A stretch of 64,000 nt of DNA from Bryobacterales bacterium (GTDB taxonomy: Bacteria; Acidobacteriota; Terriglobia; Bryobacterales; Bryobacteraceae): positions 1-64,000 of the forward strand of contig PMOK01000037.1 of assembly GCA_003162425.1 (NCBI GenBank), given 5' to 3'. Below, piece after piece: positions 1 to 9,672 of the stretch. The notes below the pieces were generated by a model. That model was not told the origin of the DNA. It saw only the letters and a program-made list of their open reading frames with translations, and did no database searches. How positions within the stretch are numbered: position 1 is the first letter of the stretch; each line of letters begins with the position of its first letter. A program made the position numbers and the translations under genes.

Positions 1-1100
1 AGTTCGAGCTGCTGACGAACGACCGTATCGGTCACGGCGGGATCTGATCCTTCTGCTCGGGCGGCTTCTTCCGCAGCTTCGAGTGTGGCAACCGCCTCCA
101 CTTGCTGGCCTTGTGCGGCTTTCAGTGCCTGTTCCGCTTCAGTAATCTTGCGAACCAGCTCCGGGACCTTGCGTTCCGCCGCCTCCACTTCGCTCCCGAT
201 CGTCCGAATGCGCTGCACCTCTTCCTGTGCGAGCCGGACCTGTTCCGCAGCGACCGAGCGACACGTCGCCTGCGAAGCAAGCCGCTCAAGTTTCGCGACG
301 AGCTCCGCCGCCACAGCCAATGTCTCCTGCCTCTGGACGCGCCTGTCGCTAAGCTCCCGCACCTGCCTCTCTGCGCCTTCCGAGTCGGCCACGATCCTGT
401 GAAGCCTCTCCTTCTCATCCCTCGCTTCGTTGAGCCGCTCCGCAGCGGCCTTAAAGACACTCCCCTTGGCCGTCTTCTTTGCGCCTTTGTCGGTATACGC
501 CTCGTCCCGTCGCGCCTGTGTATTTCTAAGCAGGGCGACGAATAGCGGGTCCTGTGCGACTGCCTGCAACGCTGCCGCGATCTGTTCCTTGCCACTGCCT
601 GTCGGATCACCTTGCAGGCTCTCGCGAAGCACCGCGCTCACGTCGTCTTGCGGGGACAATAGTGCGGTTGCGAGGAAGCTTGTCGGAAGTCCCTTAGCGC
701 CGCCGGTGCCGCCTGGCTCGGGTATTCCCCAACGCAGAATCTCCCGCAGCTTCGCATCCACCCTCCTCCCGCGCTCCACATCGTCGAAATCCTGCCCATT
801 CTTCGATTCCTGCAGAAACGACGACCCGCTTTTGCCGAACTGCTTGCGTATTCGCCAGATGCGCTGCGATTCCGTTTGAAAGGTCAGCTCAACAATCGGA
901 TCGTCGGTGCCGGTCCAACCGACGTACTGTTCACAATGGGTTGATGTGTGAGGCAGGAGCAAGCCCAGGCGGATGGCGGCAACGACCGTGGATTTACCGA
1001 GATCGTTCGGCCCGTAGAGTACATTGAGTCCGGGGCCGAACTCGACGTCCACGTTCCCGATCGCGGCAAAGCTCGTGATGCGCAGCCGATGGAGCCTCAT
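1..1100 (-). CDS. SbcC/Rad50-like AAA ATPase, N-terminal part (runs off window)
   Basis: The first 366 codons are visible; the gene continues past the window start. The product begins MRLHRLRITSF and has a Walker A motif GPNDLGKST near residue 31, as in SbcC/Rad50/RecN-type ATPases that begin with 'F.nfG.. GpNg.GKST'. From about residue 170 the protein becomes rich in Glu, Arg, Ala and Gln (for example VQRQETLAVAAELVAKLERL), consistent with the start of a long coiled coil. The ATG overlaps the TGA of the SbcD-like gene (ATGA), so the two are translationally coupled, as sbcD-sbcC pairs usually are. The family processes DNA ends in complex with the Mre11/SbcD nuclease. Its place at the end of a BREX-like operon suggests a role in defence rather than in general repair; that is an inference. 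The C-terminal Walker B half lies outside the window. Confidence 0.8.
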   Translation of the reverse strand, partial: MRLHRLRITSFAAIGNVDVEFGPGLNVLYGPNDLGKSTVVAAIRLGLLLPHTSTHCEQYVGWTGTDDPIVELTFQTESQRIWRIRKQFGKSGSSFLQESKNGQDFDDVERGRRVDAKLREILRWGIPEPGGTGGAKGLPTSFLATALLSPQDDVSAVLRESLQGDPTGSGKEQIAAALQAVAQDPLFVALLRNTQARRDEAYTDKGAKKTAKGSVFKAAAERLNEARDEKERLHRIVADSEGAERQVRELSDRRVQRQETLAVAAELVAKLERLASQATCRSVAAEQVRLAQEEVQRIRTIGSEVEAAERKVPELVRKITEAEQALKAAQGQQVEAVATLEAAEEAARAEGSDPAVTDTVVRQQLE

Positions 1101-2260
1101 AAACCGCGCCCGCCTTTCGTGTCGTGGCTCTGCAGCAGTTTGTAGAGATGCGCCAGCGCCCGCGTAGCCCTCGATTTCTCAGATTCGTCTATTGCATCTG
1201 CGACGAGCCGGTCGAGTCGGGCGACGGTGTCCTTGAGCACTGGCGGGAGATCATCGGGAAAAGCGTCGCCTGATCCGACTTGCAACCGCAGGCCCGCGCG
1301 GTCCACTACCAAAACGCCTACGCGGCCGTGAGTTGCGTCGGTCCCTTGGAGGTCGCGCAGTATCCGCTCGACCTCGCTCTCTTCCGACAGGGATACCGTA
1401 AGATCGAGATGCAGTCTAACGACGTGGCGGTCGAGATCGGGGGTGGTCAATAGGCTGCGAAGCTCATTCATGTCACGGCACCGCACGTCGATCCACCGCC
1501 AGAAGGCCACCGGCTCGGCATCGACGCGAGGACGCAGACCGCGCCTGAACAACGCGACGAGTGCGACGCGGCCGGCGCCGGCATCATCGAAACTCGTCGG
1601 TTCCGGAGCACCTGGATATACCGTCGGCACCGGGAGATTTTCGGTAACGTCGCGGAACGAATGAGTGTCGCCTATGGCGAGATAGTCCAGTCCGCGTTGT
1701 ACGCCTGCATCCCGGCGAATGGGAAAATTCGTCTGGTATCCCTCAATGTCAAACGTGCAGCCGTGCACGCATCCGATGCGGAGCCGTTCATCACCAGGTT
1801 CGCGCAGAGGCAGCGCCATCGCCAGATCGTTCTCGCCCGCCTTCGAGCGACACGGCCGCGCGTACAGGACCGCCTGGGGTCCGAGCTCATACATGAAATC
1901 ATCACGGTCGACGACATGCACCCACTGGGGAAGCCTTGCGCGAAAAGCGTGACCCGGTGCCCACACTGACTCGGGCGTCAGAGGGTCGTGGTTGCCAGGA
2001 ATCAAGAAGAGAGGCGGATGTGGACCCGAGTGGCCTTGGAACGTCCTTGCAAGCCCCTCCCAAAAGTCAGGCGCCGGGTCCGGATCGTCGAATATATCCC
2101 CGACGCACAACACAGCATTCACTGCGTTGCGTCGCGCGACATCGAGGATCCTCGTGATCACATCCATACGTGCCCGTGACAACTTTTTCTGCCCCTCGTC
2201 CGGAAACGACGGGAATCGCCGCCCGAGGTGCCAGTCGGCGGTGTGCAGCAGCCTTAGCAC
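1097..2260 (-). CDS. SbcD/Mre11-like calcineurin-type nuclease
   Basis: About 387 residues. The metallophosphoesterase signature is complete: TADWHLG near residue 8, GDIFDDPDP near 50, GNHDP near 90, GCVHG near 160 and GDTHS near 200, the set of metal ligands of Mre11/SbcD nucleases. I placed the start at the GTG at 2260 because the protein then begins MLRLLHTADWHLG, typical for the family. That GTG directly precedes the TAA of the upstream helicase gene with a 7-base overlap; the longer reading upstream would overlap that gene by about 100 bases. The stop overlaps the SbcC-like start. It is predicted to be a cytosolic Mn-dependent DNA nuclease working with the SbcC-like ATPase. The C-terminal half (after residue 230) is less conserved and short for SbcD. 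Confidence 0.82.
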   Translation of the reverse strand: MLRLLHTADWHLGRRFPSFPDEGQKKLSRARMDVITRILDVARRNAVNAVLCVGDIFDDPDPAPDFWEGLARTFQGHSGPHPPLFLIPGNHDPLTPESVWAPGHAFRARLPQWVHVVDRDDFMYELGPQAVLYARPCRSKAGENDLAMALPLREPGDERLRIGCVHGCTFDIEGYQTNFPIRRDAGVQRGLDYLAIGDTHSFRDVTENLPVPTVYPGAPEPTSFDDAGAGRVALVALFRRGLRPRVDAEPVAFWRWIDVRCRDMNELRSLLTTPDLDRHVVRLHLDLTVSLSEESEVERILRDLQGTDATHGRVGVLVVDRAGLRLQVGSGDAFPDDLPPVLKDTVARLDRLVADAIDESEKSRATRALAHLYKLLQSHDTKGGRGL

Positions 2261-5199
2261 GACGTCTCCGGGCTCGCTGCGGCGATCTTGAATGCAGCCT
2301 GGAACAGCCGGGTCACCGTCGGCGCCCGATAACGAAGCTCGTGGTATTCGTCGCGCCATTTTTTATAAACCTCGTCCTCCCTGGATTCCAGTGCGCCGAT
2401 GCGGCTCTCGAGACTCTCTTCCCTAGTGGCCAGCTTTAAGATCTCCGCCTCGATCCGATCTCGCGCACTGGAACCGACAATCTCGTCACGTCGCGCCCGC
2501 GCGGACCGCAGTTTTTCAGTAATACTCGCCCGCTCGCGGCGGCACACCAGGATCTTGTCCTCGACGAAGCGCTCAAGCTGACCGATAGCTTGCTCGAAGT
2601 GCTTCTGCTCACCTTCCTCGACTTGTCGCTGGTCGACGAATACGGCCTCGTCGACCGCATCATCGAGCCATTGCGCGTCCACCGGAATCTTCAATACCGG
2701 ACCGTCGGTTGCCTTCAAGCGCACGATCCTGGCGGCGAGCGACGGATCAATCGGGGCGCCGTCAACCACAGCCGCCGCAACGAGCCGTTGAACGGGCTCG
2801 AAGCCGACATAATCGACCAGCACGACGCGAACAAGACCCGCCTTGCCGGCGAGTGCAGCGAGTTCCGGCGACGAGTTTGGAGGAAGCTGCAGCGTGACCG
2901 ACCCGTCGCCTGACCATGTTCGAGCCTGCGCGATCGCAGCGCAAACCAGCGGATGTACGAGGTTCAACGATTCGGCGTCGAGGAGTCCCCTTGCGTCACC
3001 AGTGGCAAATCGCCGGCCGTCGCCCACTTCAACGGGCAAAACGGCGACGGGCGCCAGGTCGAACACCACCCGGCCAGCCTCGTCAGAACGGCGGTACGCG
3101 ACGGCGCGTGTGGTGAGGTATCCATCTACGAGGTCGGCGAGATCTCGATCGAAGTCCGCAAGACTGTCGGGAAGATCCTCCCGCAAACGCTTAAATACTC
3201 TGCGCACGTTCTCGTCGAACCGCGACTCGATGATCTGCGAGGTCCGGTCGTATTCCTTTTCGTAAGCGTCCCTGCGCTCTGAAATCTTGTCTCGCAGAGC
3301 GGCGATCTCGCGCGTGACCTCGTCAAGTGTGCGCGACCGGCTATAGATGCTGCGCAGGTCGCTCTCGAATTCGACCGATAGCGCCGATACCAATATCTCG
3401 GGAGCATCCGCCCGCGGTTCATGCAGGACATGGTCGGACGCGTCCAGGACCCTGCCGAACAGATCCAGCTTTTGGCTAAGGATCTCGAAGGTGAGCCGAT
3501 GTGCCTCGTTGTCCCGTGCGATGAAGTTGACCACGGTGACATCCCGCTGCTGGCTGTACCGATGGCACCGCCCGATACGCTGTTCGATGCGCTGAGGGTT
3601 CCACGGCAAATCGTAGTTGATGACTGTCTCGCAAAATTGTAGGTTCAGCCCTTTTGCGCCGGCCTCTGTGCACACTAGAATCTTCGAACGCGTGCGGAAT
3701 TCGTGCACGAGTGCAAGGCGCATGGCGACCTCGCGGCTCGGTCTGACTCCTTGTGGAAAACGGGTGCCTTCCTCCTCTCGCCACCGGGCGAGCGCTTGCT
3801 GCGCACGCTCGGTATCGTTGACGCCACGGAACAAAGTGATGTCTTCCTCACCGAGGCCGATAGCGAGGAGCAGGCGGCGCAGGTACTCCTGGGTGGTGAT
3901 CGACTCTGTGAATACGACGGCCTTGCCGCTGCCGCGGCCGTCACGCCCCAGATCGAGAATGACCTTGATAGCTTCTTGGAATGAGCGCGCCTTCGCGTCA
4001 TTCGGAAGCGATCGCGCGCGGTCGACGAAATCCTCGACGCGGGCCAGCTCGGTCGCGAGAGTGGCACGATCGATCGGTGGGGCCGGTTCATCGGGAGCCT
4101 CTTCGATTTCGTCCTCCTCCTCAAGGTCCAGGAGCACATTGATCAGTGTGTCGTCGGAACCCAATCCCGCTTGTAGGCGGCGCAGACGGGCGGCGACGTT
4201 CTCCAGACTCGCGGCCAGGGCCGGAATTGACGAAGCCATGCGCCGGTGGAACCCGATCAACAGCAGCCGCCGTTGTCGACCGGCGAATGCATACAGGGAC
4301 GGCTCAAGGAGGTATTCGGTCACATCGTCGTAGAGCGACCGCTCGGCGTCGCTCATCGCGTATTCGTACAATCTGCAGCGCCGTTGCGTGAATGGCCGGT
4401 CGAGAAATTCCTGGGCTTGACGCCGTAGCGTCCTCTGGAGAACAATCGCGAGACGCCGCTGGAGCTCGTGCTCCTGGCCAGGGATCAATGTTCGATCGTC
4501 TTCATCACAGAACACTTTGCGGAACGTCGCGATATCCCCGAGAAGAGTGCCCGTGGGCTCCACGTACTGCACCAGACCCCACAATTCGGCGAGCGAGTTC
4601 TGCATCGGCGTCGCCGTGAGCAGCAGGACCGGAGTTGAACGCAGGAGGCCGCGCACCCGGTGTGCCATCAGGGCTTCATCCGAGCTTTCGTCGTAAATCC
4701 CGTCCCGCCCGTATCTCTTGTGCAGTCCGGCGAAAATCTCATGCGCTTCGTCGATCACGGCGAGATCGAAGGGTGGGGCGGCGCCGAGAGCGGTTGCGCC
4801 GCGCTCGCTGCCGGCGAATTCTCGGCCGACCAGATACACACCTGGTGCGATGAAGCTCGCATCGTTCTCACGCGCCTGGATGGCAAATAGGTTTAGTAGC
4901 TCACCTTGCCACTGGCCGATCAGCGACTTGGGCACAATCAGCAAGATACGTTGTGCACCCTCCGCGCGACTTTGGGCAATAACCAAGCCGGCCTCGATCG
5001 TCTTGCCCAGGCCAACCTCGTCTGCAAGAATGCAGCCGCCTTCGCGAAGACGTCTAAGCGCAAAGATTACCGCGTCAATCTGGTGAGGGTTGGGATCGAT
5101 GCGCGCCTGGCGCTGCGCAGCAGCATAGCGCTCCCGGTCGTCCGGCCGGCGGACGCGGACGAGATCCTCAGCGAGAATGCGCTGATTGAACGCGTGCAT
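2254..5199 (-). CDS. SNF2/RapA-like superfamily 2 helicase
   Basis: 981 residues. Walker A is DEVGLGKT (residues 60-67), Walker B is DEAH (150-153) and motif III is LLTATPMQNS. The C-terminal lobe has the SNF2 motifs V and VI: EAGAKGLNLQ, DLPWNPQRIEQRIGR and HRYSQQ. This is the architecture of RapA/HepA and of the DrmD helicase of DISARM and related defence loci. A coiled-coil-rich tail (from about residue 850, with many Glu/Arg/Lys) follows. The ATG start at 5199 is the only one available because the frame is closed at 5220. It overlaps a short ORF upstream and the SbcD-like gene downstream. A role as DNA translocase or remodeller in the BREX-like system is an inference from position. Confidence 0.85.
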   Translation of the reverse strand: MHAFNQRILAEDLVRVRRPDDRERYAAAQRQARIDPNPHQIDAVIFALRRLREGGCILADEVGLGKTIEAGLVIAQSRAEGAQRILLIVPKSLIGQWQGELLNLFAIQARENDASFIAPGVYLVGREFAGSERGATALGAAPPFDLAVIDEAHEIFAGLHKRYGRDGIYDESSDEALMAHRVRGLLRSTPVLLLTATPMQNSLAELWGLVQYVEPTGTLLGDIATFRKVFCDEDDRTLIPGQEHELQRRLAIVLQRTLRRQAQEFLDRPFTQRRCRLYEYAMSDAERSLYDDVTEYLLEPSLYAFAGRQRRLLLIGFHRRMASSIPALAASLENVAARLRRLQAGLGSDDTLINVLLDLEEEDEIEEAPDEPAPPIDRATLATELARVEDFVDRARSLPNDAKARSFQEAIKVILDLGRDGRGSGKAVVFTESITTQEYLRRLLLAIGLGEEDITLFRGVNDTERAQQALARWREEEGTRFPQGVRPSREVAMRLALVHEFRTRSKILVCTEAGAKGLNLQFCETVINYDLPWNPQRIEQRIGRCHRYSQQRDVTVVNFIARDNEAHRLTFEILSQKLDLFGRVLDASDHVLHEPRADAPEILVSALSVEFESDLRSIYSRSRTLDEVTREIAALRDKISERRDAYEKEYDRTSQIIESRFDENVRRVFKRLREDLPDSLADFDRDLADLVDGYLTTRAVAYRRSDEAGRVVFDLAPVAVLPVEVGDGRRFATGDARGLLDAESLNLVHPLVCAAIAQARTWSGDGSVTLQLPPNSSPELAALAGKAGLVRVVLVDYVGFEPVQRLVAAAVVDGAPIDPSLAARIVRLKATDGPVLKIPVDAQWLDDAVDEAVFVDQRQVEEGEQKHFEQAIGQLERFVEDKILVCRRERASITEKLRSARARRDEIVGSSARDRIEAEILKLATREESLESRIGALESREDEVYKKWRDEYHELRYRAPTVTRLFQAAFKIAAASPETSC

Positions 5200-5374
5200 A
5201 GCGATGGTTGGTGAACCTCAACTCATTGTAGAGAAGCAAGCTCAGACGTCCCGATTCATCGAGCATCGCCACATCGTTGAACGATGCGGCCCGATCGGAC
5301 CTGGCCTCGGATACTGCGCCGTGCGCGACAAAAAGGCTGTATGGATCGGCAACACTGACACGCGGAGTGCGCAT
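5168..5374 (-). CDS. small ORF between brxL and the helicase gene
   Basis: 68 residues, beginning MRTPRVSVADPYSL. The ATG follows the TAA of brxL without a gap (TAAATG), an arrangement typical of termination-reinitiation, and the stop lies 32 bases inside the helicase gene. Without it, 175 bases between brxL and the helicase would be non-coding, which would be unusual in this tightly packed operon. I recognise no domain. It has no transmembrane stretch and no cysteine. It is either a real small subunit or linker peptide or a chance ORF; the reinitiation geometry is the only support. Confidence 0.4.
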   Translation of the reverse strand: MRTPRVSVADPYSLFVAHGAVSEARSDRAASFNDVAMLDESGRLSLLLYNELRFTNHRYARVQSAHSR

Positions 5375-6880
5375 TTACCCGTTTCTCCTAAGCTCGTAGG
5401 AGTAGACAACGTGTGAGAACTCTGTCGGAAGTAGTTTGCCCAGCTGGTCGGTAACGCGTTTGCGCATCTCAACCGCGATCTCGACAACCGGAGCGATTTC
5501 CTGTTCTCTTAAATCGTCCGGAGTGCGGTGCGGATGCAGGAGCTTCAACAGGCCGGCTGCGGTTTTCTTTATCGCGTCTTGGTTCCGGCCAGTCATAGCC
5601 CCCATATCTACCCAAGCGTTCACGTGGGTCTGGAAGTTCCGACGGCGAAGTTCAGCGAAGATCTCCGCGAGATAATCCGTCAAAAAGCCGTAGCCAGTGG
5701 CGTAGTTCTCAGGGCGGATCTTCGGCATTTCCCAACCAGGAAGATAAGCGTGGATGCGGTCAAGGAAAGCGGGGTCTTGCAGGGCCTCCGGCAGGGGCTC
5801 AAACAGGTGTCGGTATCGTCCCTCGGGTTGTCTGGCCTCGAGATTCGTGTCGATGTTTCCACCTAGCACGATGGAGCATTGCGCAGAAAACTCCTGGTCG
5901 CCACGGCTGAACTTTCCGGTCTGCATGTAGTCCTTCAAAACGCTGATGCTCGCCTCGGCGTCATCGAAACTCGTGTTGGCGACCTCATCGAAGAAGACGA
6001 GGTGCTTAAGGCCGATCACGCCAAGTTTGCGGGTGCCCTTGTTGTAGAAAAGAGTCGCAGGCGTGGCCTTGCCGCCAGACACCACAAACGCCCGGTTGGA
6101 TGTATTGCGGAACGTGTAGGTCTTTCCTGTCTCGCGGGGGCCCAGCTCGATAAGGTTGTAATTGGATTCAACGAAGGGCACTAGCCGGAGCAGCATCAGC
6201 ATTTTAACGCGATGGTCGAACTTCGTCGGGTTGAATCCAATAGACTGGATCAGAAGATCGAGCCACTCTTCATCGGAAAACAGCGGGCGTTTTGCGATGA
6301 AGTCATCGACGTCCAGGCGCGTGTATTGGAGGGGGGTAAAGCCTCGAACATAGAACGGAAACTTCTTCCCCTTGATCTCATACGAGCCGTCATACTCGAT
6401 TTCCAGAGTGCCCCATGCTCCGCTTGTCAGCAGTACATCGCCGTATTGCTCGAGAATTTTTGGCGCAACGCGAACAGTGTTGTCTCCTAGGGTCGGCACA
6501 TCTGCCCAATAATGATCTCGCGTCTGGTCTAGACGAACACTAAACTGCCCTAATAACGTGTACTGCCCTTTTTCCTTGATCCGGCTTTTAATAAGTTCCT
6601 TTTTCGCGCTCTCGGCGTAGTGCTCGGTCAGGATGCGATCGATCTTCGCCTGGCCAGCGACCGGATCATCGGCCTGCACATAACGGCTGACAAGATACTC
6701 CATTACATAACGTGGGAACTCTTTATAGGCCTCGTTCCACCGTGTCAACGGCTTAAGAATGACCCTGTCTCCTAGATTGTGGAGTATCTTTAGATCCAAT
6801 TCATCCGTCGGTAGTCCGCCGCTGCCGTTGGCGCGCCGCTGCGATTCCGTGGGCTGGTCCTCATTCTCAATTGTTTCCAT
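5375..6880 (-). CDS. brxL: BrxL, short form (BREX AAA+ protein)
   Basis: 501 residues from the ATG at 6880, chosen because GAGG stands about 6 bases upstream and it lies just after the PglZ stop; a longer reading would run into pglZ. The Walker A motif GPRETGKTYTF lies near residue 240, and the Walker B-like segment LVFFDEV follows near 300, as in BrxL of BREX type 1 and 4 systems. The N-terminal part (KILHNLGDRVILKPLTRWNEAYKEFPRYVMEYLV, quoted only in part: RYVMEYLVSRYV) also fits. Long BrxL proteins are about 650-700 residues and end in a Lon-like protease domain; this one ends about 20 residues after the last AAA+ segment (SYELRRNG) and lacks it. BrxL forms DNA-binding hexameric rings in known systems. 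Confidence 0.85.
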   Translation of the reverse strand: METIENEDQPTESQRRANGSGGLPTDELDLKILHNLGDRVILKPLTRWNEAYKEFPRYVMEYLVSRYVQADDPVAGQAKIDRILTEHYAESAKKELIKSRIKEKGQYTLLGQFSVRLDQTRDHYWADVPTLGDNTVRVAPKILEQYGDVLLTSGAWGTLEIEYDGSYEIKGKKFPFYVRGFTPLQYTRLDVDDFIAKRPLFSDEEWLDLLIQSIGFNPTKFDHRVKMLMLLRLVPFVESNYNLIELGPRETGKTYTFRNTSNRAFVVSGGKATPATLFYNKGTRKLGVIGLKHLVFFDEVANTSFDDAEASISVLKDYMQTGKFSRGDQEFSAQCSIVLGGNIDTNLEARQPEGRYRHLFEPLPEALQDPAFLDRIHAYLPGWEMPKIRPENYATGYGFLTDYLAEIFAELRRRNFQTHVNAWVDMGAMTGRNQDAIKKTAAGLLKLLHPHRTPDDLREQEIAPVVEIAVEMRKRVTDQLGKLLPTEFSHVVYSYELRRNG

Positions 6881-6891
6881 GTAATCCTCGT

Positions 6892-9669
6892 TCACACTTC
6901 GTCGAATCCAGCCAATGCATCTGTTTCCAGTTTTGTTTTCTTCCCGTGAACTTTGACCGGCACATTGACGGTCCCATCCGCAGCGTCCCGCCACTGACCA
7001 GCATGATCTGTGTGCCGCAAGCGCAGTTCAATTGCAGCGACCGTACCAGCCGGATCAATCTCGCCGGTCGGTTTCACCTTATAGCTTCCATGTATCCGAC
7101 ATTTCAGCGGCTGGCTGGCCGCCGGAGCCAGGGTAGCCGAGTGCTTTAAAAGTTGGTCATCGAGGTTCGTTCGAATGACCAAATCGTAGCTCGTGTCCAT
7201 GTTCCCCTTATTGCGAACGTTGATCACCAAGTCAACATCCTGATCTTCGTCCACAGGAATTACTACGGGAAGTCCCGACAACTCAATGGCCGCGAATTTA
7301 GTCGTTACACGTTCCAGGCGATAGGCGGGAATGACAACTTCGGAAAGTGACAGACCGCCGTGTGAATACCGGACCGGCGTACCCACGCCTTCTCGTTTTA
7401 GCCATTGGCGCCCAACGCAGAGGTAGTGCGACTCGCTACCCGCTTCGACAGCGACAGCAGGGCTCATTGCGGACGGCTTGAATCGCTTGGCGTATCGGTA
7501 GAAAACGGTGTCGGTAAATTTCGCCTGGTGGGATGTTACCTCGGCTTGGTTAACTACCAGCGCAGTATCGGGAGGTAGCTCGATAAACCCGTGATCGGAG
7601 GTGGCGAATACGAAGTCTCCCGGCCTCACCCGTTGCAACAAGTCGTCCAAAACGCCGCGAATGCCCGTCGTCGGATCGCCCAGTATGTCTTGGCGAATCT
7701 TGCTGTTGAAAGACGCCAGGTCCCCTTTATAGTCGTGACACTCATCAGAGATCGGGTAGATCAGAATATTCACGGGCTTGGCAGACTTATCCGTGAATCC
7801 GAGCACCGCCCTCGCTTTAGTCGTATCGGCATCAGTAACAAACCGGAGCTTGTCCTTCACCTCATGCGTTCCAAGGCCGATGTTCTTCGCGAACAATGCT
7901 GCCTCGTCGCGAGAGGTCGCAGCCTTATCTGCCGCCCATGATGACGGCGGGGCCCCGGCTAACAGACTTGTTCGCGCATACAATGTGTAGCTCGGCAGTG
8001 CGCAAAAACGAGGTCCTCCTGAAATCGAGAAATGTTCTCCAAGTAAAGGCTGAACAACACGTTCCCAAGAGTCGTAGCGCATCCCGTCGAAGATCAGCAC
8101 CCACACTCGGCGATCAGAATCACCAGACAGAATGGGCATGAGCACGCCATCCAACTCGCCCTTCAAGAAACTGACAACGCTCCTTGAGTCATTGGCAAGC
8201 CTCGATGGATCAGACTGGACGAACACGGCAAGGTCGGCGTCAAGCCGATCAAGGCGTTGCCGAACACGGAATCCCAGCGAACCGGGTGAAGGCGCCAGTT
8301 CGTCGCCAAGACCAAAGAGGTACAGCTGGCCCGCTTTGCTGATGTCTTCGTCCCCAGTAGCGTTTAGGTTATGCAAGGCGCGACTGGCTTCCAGTTCCAT
8401 GCCGTAATGTCCCGAACTCACATACCAATCTAGAAGGCCATCTGCATGCGCAAATGTTGGCACGGTTGTCGCCAGTCGACTCTCGATTTCATAAATGCTC
8501 TGGAGCAAGCGCGCCGCGGCCAGGCACTGCCGATGGCGTCCGATCTGATCTGCGAAGTCGGCCTTCAGGACTGGATTTGAGGCCAGTTCCACGGTCCACC
8601 CGAGGCTGCTTTCGGACGATTTCGTGAAGAATGCCAGCAGGCGCTGGCGCAGATACAGGAACAGCATCGTCGGCGATGCCAAGGCACGGATGGTCCTTCC
8701 AGTGACGTCTGCCGGGATGAGAGCGGCCAACTTCTGGGAGCGCGTGGGAGTGATGAATTCCTCGGCTCGTTTTTCCACAAGTCGCCATACAGTAGCATTC
8801 GCCCTCATGGCGGCGACGACCTTCCCCGATATTGCTTCCAGTTTGTCCAATGGCATTTCAAGCGGGAAAATGTGGAGGCCGGCCAGTTGCACCATCGGGT
8901 TCTGTAATTTGAAATCCTGGGCGAAAGCCCTCATCAGGAGGTAAGCCGCGACATCCTCAACCGGCAGGTCGAACCAGAAACAATGCTCCCTCACCTGCGG
9001 ATAGACCGCATCATGAAGCATCTGGCGCATAATCGGAAGGTCTGGCGATTCGGGCGGCACGGAAAGAAGAACCCCCAGGCCGTGCGCGACTGCTGTTGCC
9101 GGATCGATCTCGTCCGGCCAGATGTCAGACAACGTCCAGTCTGGATGTTGGGCCAATAAAACCAAGGCGGCCACTTGACCACGCCCCCAGTCGTCGGGTC
9201 GACCCCATCGCTCGACGATCTTGTCAGCCGCCCTCGGTACTTCCTCAATTCGCGCCAGCAGCGCATCCTTGACCCGTCGAATCTCGGCAACCGGGAAGTT
9301 GATCTTCGGACAAACTTGGCGGAACACTGCCGGCACTGACAGGTCAAACGGTGGCCCGCCCTCGTTGGTGCCGAGGATGTCGGTCAGATATGACACGTCG
9401 ATCTTGCTCTGGGCGGCTGTGCTTCGCGCCAACACGATCAGCACGTTCTTCTCGAGCCTGGCCTTTCGAAATGCCAAACGGAACGCCAAGTCATCGCCGC
9501 GAAAGACCACCAGTCGCCAGATCCGACCGACGCGATCCGTCACGACATCCTTTCCCAGTACGCCGGCATCAGCAAGCAGCCGGTCCCCGTCGATAGCGAT
9601 TGCCACACGCGCTTGGTCAGAGCGACCACTGAGCCACCCTAAGAAGATGTTCACCGGCGTGTGGATCAT
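6892..9669 (-). CDS. pglZ: PglZ, alkaline phosphatase-fold BREX protein
   Basis: 925 residues. The PglZ domain is marked by LIFDGMRYDSW near residue 522 and by ATSDHGF near residue 690, which match the two metal-binding segments of alkaline phosphatase-like PglZ domains. The first 480 residues are largely helical and family-specific; about 100 residues at the C-terminus look like a beta-sandwich tail. PglZ is the signature protein of BREX/Pgl systems, where it is essential for exclusion of phage but its substrate is unknown. The ATG at 9669 lies 3 bases past the methyltransferase stop and the brxL start follows 11 bases after its own stop, so all are co-transcribed. Confidence 0.9.
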   Translation of the reverse strand: MIHTPVNIFLGWLSGRSDQARVAIAIDGDRLLADAGVLGKDVVTDRVGRIWRLVVFRGDDLAFRLAFRKARLEKNVLIVLARSTAAQSKIDVSYLTDILGTNEGGPPFDLSVPAVFRQVCPKINFPVAEIRRVKDALLARIEEVPRAADKIVERWGRPDDWGRGQVAALVLLAQHPDWTLSDIWPDEIDPATAVAHGLGVLLSVPPESPDLPIMRQMLHDAVYPQVREHCFWFDLPVEDVAAYLLMRAFAQDFKLQNPMVQLAGLHIFPLEMPLDKLEAISGKVVAAMRANATVWRLVEKRAEEFITPTRSQKLAALIPADVTGRTIRALASPTMLFLYLRQRLLAFFTKSSESSLGWTVELASNPVLKADFADQIGRHRQCLAAARLLQSIYEIESRLATTVPTFAHADGLLDWYVSSGHYGMELEASRALHNLNATGDEDISKAGQLYLFGLGDELAPSPGSLGFRVRQRLDRLDADLAVFVQSDPSRLANDSRSVVSFLKGELDGVLMPILSGDSDRRVWVLIFDGMRYDSWERVVQPLLGEHFSISGGPRFCALPSYTLYARTSLLAGAPPSSWAADKAATSRDEAALFAKNIGLGTHEVKDKLRFVTDADTTKARAVLGFTDKSAKPVNILIYPISDECHDYKGDLASFNSKIRQDILGDPTTGIRGVLDDLLQRVRPGDFVFATSDHGFIELPPDTALVVNQAEVTSHQAKFTDTVFYRYAKRFKPSAMSPAVAVEAGSESHYLCVGRQWLKREGVGTPVRYSHGGLSLSEVVIPAYRLERVTTKFAAIELSGLPVVIPVDEDQDVDLVINVRNKGNMDTSYDLVIRTNLDDQLLKHSATLAPAASQPLKCRIHGSYKVKPTGEIDPAGTVAAIELRLRHTDHAGQWRDAADGTVNVPVKVHGKKTKLETDALAGFDEV

Positions 9670-9672
9670 TCG

